This document shows positions 49,120 through 51,325 of a stretch of DNA of 51,325 bases, in pieces; position 1 is the stretch's first letter; the number at the start of each line of letters is the position of its first letter. Source of the DNA: a virus; IMG/VR virus record IMGVR_UViG_3300028595_000018, positions 1 to 51,325 of that record. One strand, given 5' to 3'. The translations under genes and the position numbers were made by a program. Under the pieces are notes generated by a model. The model was given only the letters and a program-made list of their open reading frames with translations. It was not told where the DNA came from and ran no database searches.

Positions 49120-49745
49120 TGCCTAAGAAAGTAATTAAAAAGGTCTATCTGGAAGATTTAGATTTCATGTCTGAAGGCTGTCATATTGCTTACACAGACG
49201 GTCTTGGGGCTGCTTCTAAACTTAATAGTCCATATTTACTAAAAAGTTTACTACCTGAAAGTGTCTCCCAAACACAAGAAGAAAAAGGAAATGATAACAT
49301 GAAGAAAGAGGAAGTAAAAACAGAGGTAGTTAAGGAAAAAACTACTGACATTGAGAAAATGCGTAACGAGCTTGATCAATCAAGAAAAGAGATTGAAGAG
49401 ATTAAGAAACAACTTGCAGCTTCTAAAAGAGAGCTTGCTGTTGTAGAGATTTCTAAAATTGTAAAAGATTTTGGTTTTGATGAAGATCTTTCTAAGAGTG
49501 TAAGCAACGTACTTGTAGATCTTACTGTGGAACAACAGACCGTTATTTCAGAGGCTTTCGATTGTTTGAAAGCAAAACAAGTTGTTGCTGTTGAAGAAAG
49601 TGAAAATGAACTTGCTAAGTCATTGCAAGAAGAGGTAGGTGATACTGCTTCTGATGATCAAGCCGTTCTTGATATTCCAACTGCTGAAAATAATCTTGTA
49701 AAAGCTATCAAAGCTGCTACTGAAAGAATGATTAATAAAAAATAA
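49119..49745 (+). CDS. Scaffold-like protein
   Basis: 208 residues, start overlaps the XkdF-like stop. Central charged coiled coil (KMRNELDQSRKEIEEIKKQ) and acidic helical C-terminus. Position between the protease and the decoration/capsid genes fits a head scaffold. Confidence 0.65.
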   Translation: MPKKVIKKVYLEDLDFMSEGCHIAYTDGLGAASKLNSPYLLKSLLPESVSQTQEEKGNDNMKKEEVKTEVVKEKTTDIEKMRNELDQSRKEIEEIKKQLAASKRELAVVEISKIVKDFGFDEDLSKSVSNVLVDLTVEQQTVISEAFDCLKAKQVVAVEESENELAKSLQEEVGDTASDDQAVLDIPTAENNLVKAIKAATERMINKK

Positions 49746-49762
49746 TGGGAGAAATTTAAGTT

Positions 49763-50425
49763 ATGCCTACTATTACAGATTCTACTCAAAGAACTACTCT
49801 TGGCGATCTTGTCAAAGGGTATGATAATTATGGCGATGAGGTATTTTCAGATCATCAGATTTCAGCAGAAACTGTTGTGCTTTCTGGATCTACTGCACCT
49901 ATCGGTACTATTTTGAAATACAATGGTACTAAGTTCGCACCTATTGCAGAAACAACAGATTGGGCTGCTGATACTGTTACAGCCGTCGGTGATGTTGTTG
50001 TACCTACCACAAACAACGGCTATGAATATGTCTGTACTGCTATTGCAACAGACGGTAAAACACATGGGACTACCGAACCTACTTGGCCAACCACTATTGG
50101 TGTTACTGTTGTTGATGATGCTGTAACTTGGACGTGTAGACTTCCTTTTATCGACAGAGGTAACTCTTCTCTTCCTAATAAAGATCTTATTTGTATTTCT
50201 GTTGGTAATGGTAGAGGTATTGGTTGTGATGATGGTGATATGGCGGCTGTTGCGTCTACTACCATGACGGTTCTTTATCGTGGCCCTGCTACTATTATTG
50301 ACGATTATGTTGAGTGGGGGACTATTCCTGCTGCCGATCAAGCCGAGATTAAATCTGCTTTTGAGAGACGTGGTATCCACTTCGAGGATAAAGCTACTGC
50401 TGTAACACCTAATTATATTTCGTAA
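49763..50425 (+). CDS. Head decoration protein with inserted carbohydrate-binding-like domain
   Basis: 220 residues. Outer parts match a lambda-D/SPP1-like decoration protein (TTLGDLVKGYDNY; LSGSTAPIGTILKYNGTKF). Inserted between about residues 63 and 125 is DWAADTVTAVGDVVVPTT ... TEPTWPTTIGVTVVDDAVTW, the W-P-x-x-x-G-x-T repeat-like domain of phage surface proteins. It would be displayed on the capsid and could bind glycans. Confidence 0.65.
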   Translation: MPTITDSTQRTTLGDLVKGYDNYGDEVFSDHQISAETVVLSGSTAPIGTILKYNGTKFAPIAETTDWAADTVTAVGDVVVPTTNNGYEYVCTAIATDGKTHGTTEPTWPTTIGVTVVDDAVTWTCRLPFIDRGNSSLPNKDLICISVGNGRGIGCDDGDMAAVASTTMTVLYRGPATIIDDYVEWGTIPAADQAEIKSAFERRGIHFEDKATAVTPNYIS

Positions 50426-50441
50426 GGGAGATTAAAATACA

Positions 50442-51325
50442 ATGGATAAAATGGTTTACAATATTTCTAAAGAACTTGGTGTTGTAGAGGGTAGCCCTTG
50501 GCAACTTCAGGATATCACTGAGAGCATTACAACTCATCAAGTTACGCCGGGACTTTTGACTGCTCTTTTGAATCCTAAAAAGATCTATAACATGACTGAC
50601 ACCTTTCGGTATGATGCTCTTGATTATACTCAGCAGCTTCCTGTTGGTAAAGGTTACAGTATGCGTGGAGAGGCTAATCTTACTACTGATAAGCCTTATC
50701 AGAAACATTTTGCTATTCCTTCTTTTGGGCTTATGTTTAATGCTCTTCCGAAGGATTGGGCAGGTATGCGTAGGTTTGGTACTTCTAATGAGGTTAAAAC
50801 CGAGGCAGATGTTATCGCAGAACTTCAGATGAAAGCTAACAAAGCTTGGACACTCTTTACTGAGATTGGTATGGCTCAGCTTCTTACTGAAGATAGCAAC
50901 TACATTGCAAGTGGCCCATTTACAGAGTATGACTTTTATGAGGACATCACTGGTGGCTCTCGTGGTTCTGCTGTTGCTATGGAGCTTGATGATGATACAG
51001 CAAATCATATGGCAATCATGAGAGAAGAAGTAGATAAACTTCGTGATGAGTGCGAGAAAGCTGGTGTCACGTACACTGGTTTTGACTGCATCTGTGGTAA
51101 TACTACTTTTAATCAGCGTGTGCTTGTAGAAGAAAATACAGGTCTTGCAAGAGAAATGCGCCAGTCTCTTGATATTGCATCAGAAGAGATTCCTATGTCA
51201 TCTTTCAATACTCCGGGTTCTTTTCAGTATGCTAACTTTGTTGGTGCTCGTGACGGTATCCGTTATATTAACTACGGTGCTGGTATTACAGGTACTCCAA
51301 TGATCGGTGACACTGAGGCGTATCT
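50442..51325 (+). CDS. Major capsid protein (partial, 3' end outside)
   Basis: The frame begins MDKMVYNISKELGVVEGSPW and remains open to the window end (294 codons). It resembles lambda E-type capsid proteins: QQLPVGKGYSMRGEA (about 67-81), then helical spine and a C-terminal GIRYINYGAG. Follows decoration protein by 16 bp; GTAAGGGAG is the ribosome site, 11 bp from the ATG (M4 at 50451 is an alternative). Confidence 0.8.
   Translation, partial: MDKMVYNISKELGVVEGSPWQLQDITESITTHQVTPGLLTALLNPKKIYNMTDTFRYDALDYTQQLPVGKGYSMRGEANLTTDKPYQKHFAIPSFGLMFNALPKDWAGMRRFGTSNEVKTEADVIAELQMKANKAWTLFTEIGMAQLLTEDSNYIASGPFTEYDFYEDITGGSRGSAVAMELDDDTANHMAIMREEVDKLRDECEKAGVTYTGFDCICGNTTFNQRVLVEENTGLAREMRQSLDIASEEIPMSSFNTPGSFQYANFVGARDGIRYINYGAGITGTPMIGDTEAY

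Noticed and set aside
49862-51008. Minus-strand ORFs of 172 and 199 residues under the decoration and capsid genes
   Set aside because: Antisense to strong structural genes and composed of Ser/Ile/Asn shadow codons.

Overview
The window is part of a double-stranded DNA tailed-phage genome (Caudoviricetes). It is AT-rich, densely packed and uses the standard genetic code. The hallmark proteins are a large terminase carrying an intein, a portal, an XkdF-like protease candidate, a scaffold candidate, a decoration protein and the start of a major capsid protein. The host cannot be named. A secreted SLT-type transglycosylase, a phage lipoprotein and a phospholipase-like protein fit a Gram-negative host. 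A B12-dependent (class II) ribonucleotide reductase fits an anaerobic or microaerobic host. No integrase and no recognisable lysogeny repressor are visible.

Layout. (a) 1-706 is gene-free, with a 38-bp tandem repeat at the very edge and a leftward terminator near 640-676. (b) 707-33021 is one long leftward arm of small, overlapping genes, many with GGAGG-type ribosome sites. It holds nucleotide metabolism (class II RNR, dUTPase, dNMP kinase, a deaminase, a short thymidylate-synthase relative), DNA work (FEN exonuclease, SSB, RNA ligase, photoproduct-glycosylase-like protein, two HNH proteins), DNA modification or anti-restriction (Mom-like GNAT, split C5 methyltransferase, ArdC-like and Lar-like proteins), and oddities (M20 peptidase, proteasome-like hydrolase, metallophosphoesterase). 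The arm is interrupted by a 1.9-kb gene-free, repeat-rich region (4259-6127) containing a near-consensus parS site, followed by a single rightward helicase gene. (c) 33022-34895 is the divergence region: two ~335-bp inverted repeats with inward and outward promoters and palindromic operator candidates, enclosing three small genes, one a possible small terminase. (d) 34896-51325 is a rightward arm: lysis-type genes, ClpP-like protease, tail-fibre and other virion proteins, TerL, portal, protease, scaffold, decoration protein and capsid (cut by the window end).

Expression appears to start from the inverted-repeat module in both directions. Repeated promoters of the form TTGACA-N17-TAAGNT restart transcription along the leftward arm. 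Several genes are broken in this copy: the C5 methyltransferase (frameshift), a small gene at 15905-16137 (frameshift), a small gene at 20192-20419 (in-frame stop) and a tail gene at 40305-41706 (frameshift exactly in a G8 tract, a possible phase-variation switch). Assembly or sequencing error must be excluded for each. DNA polymerase, primase and the remaining tail genes are not in the window.
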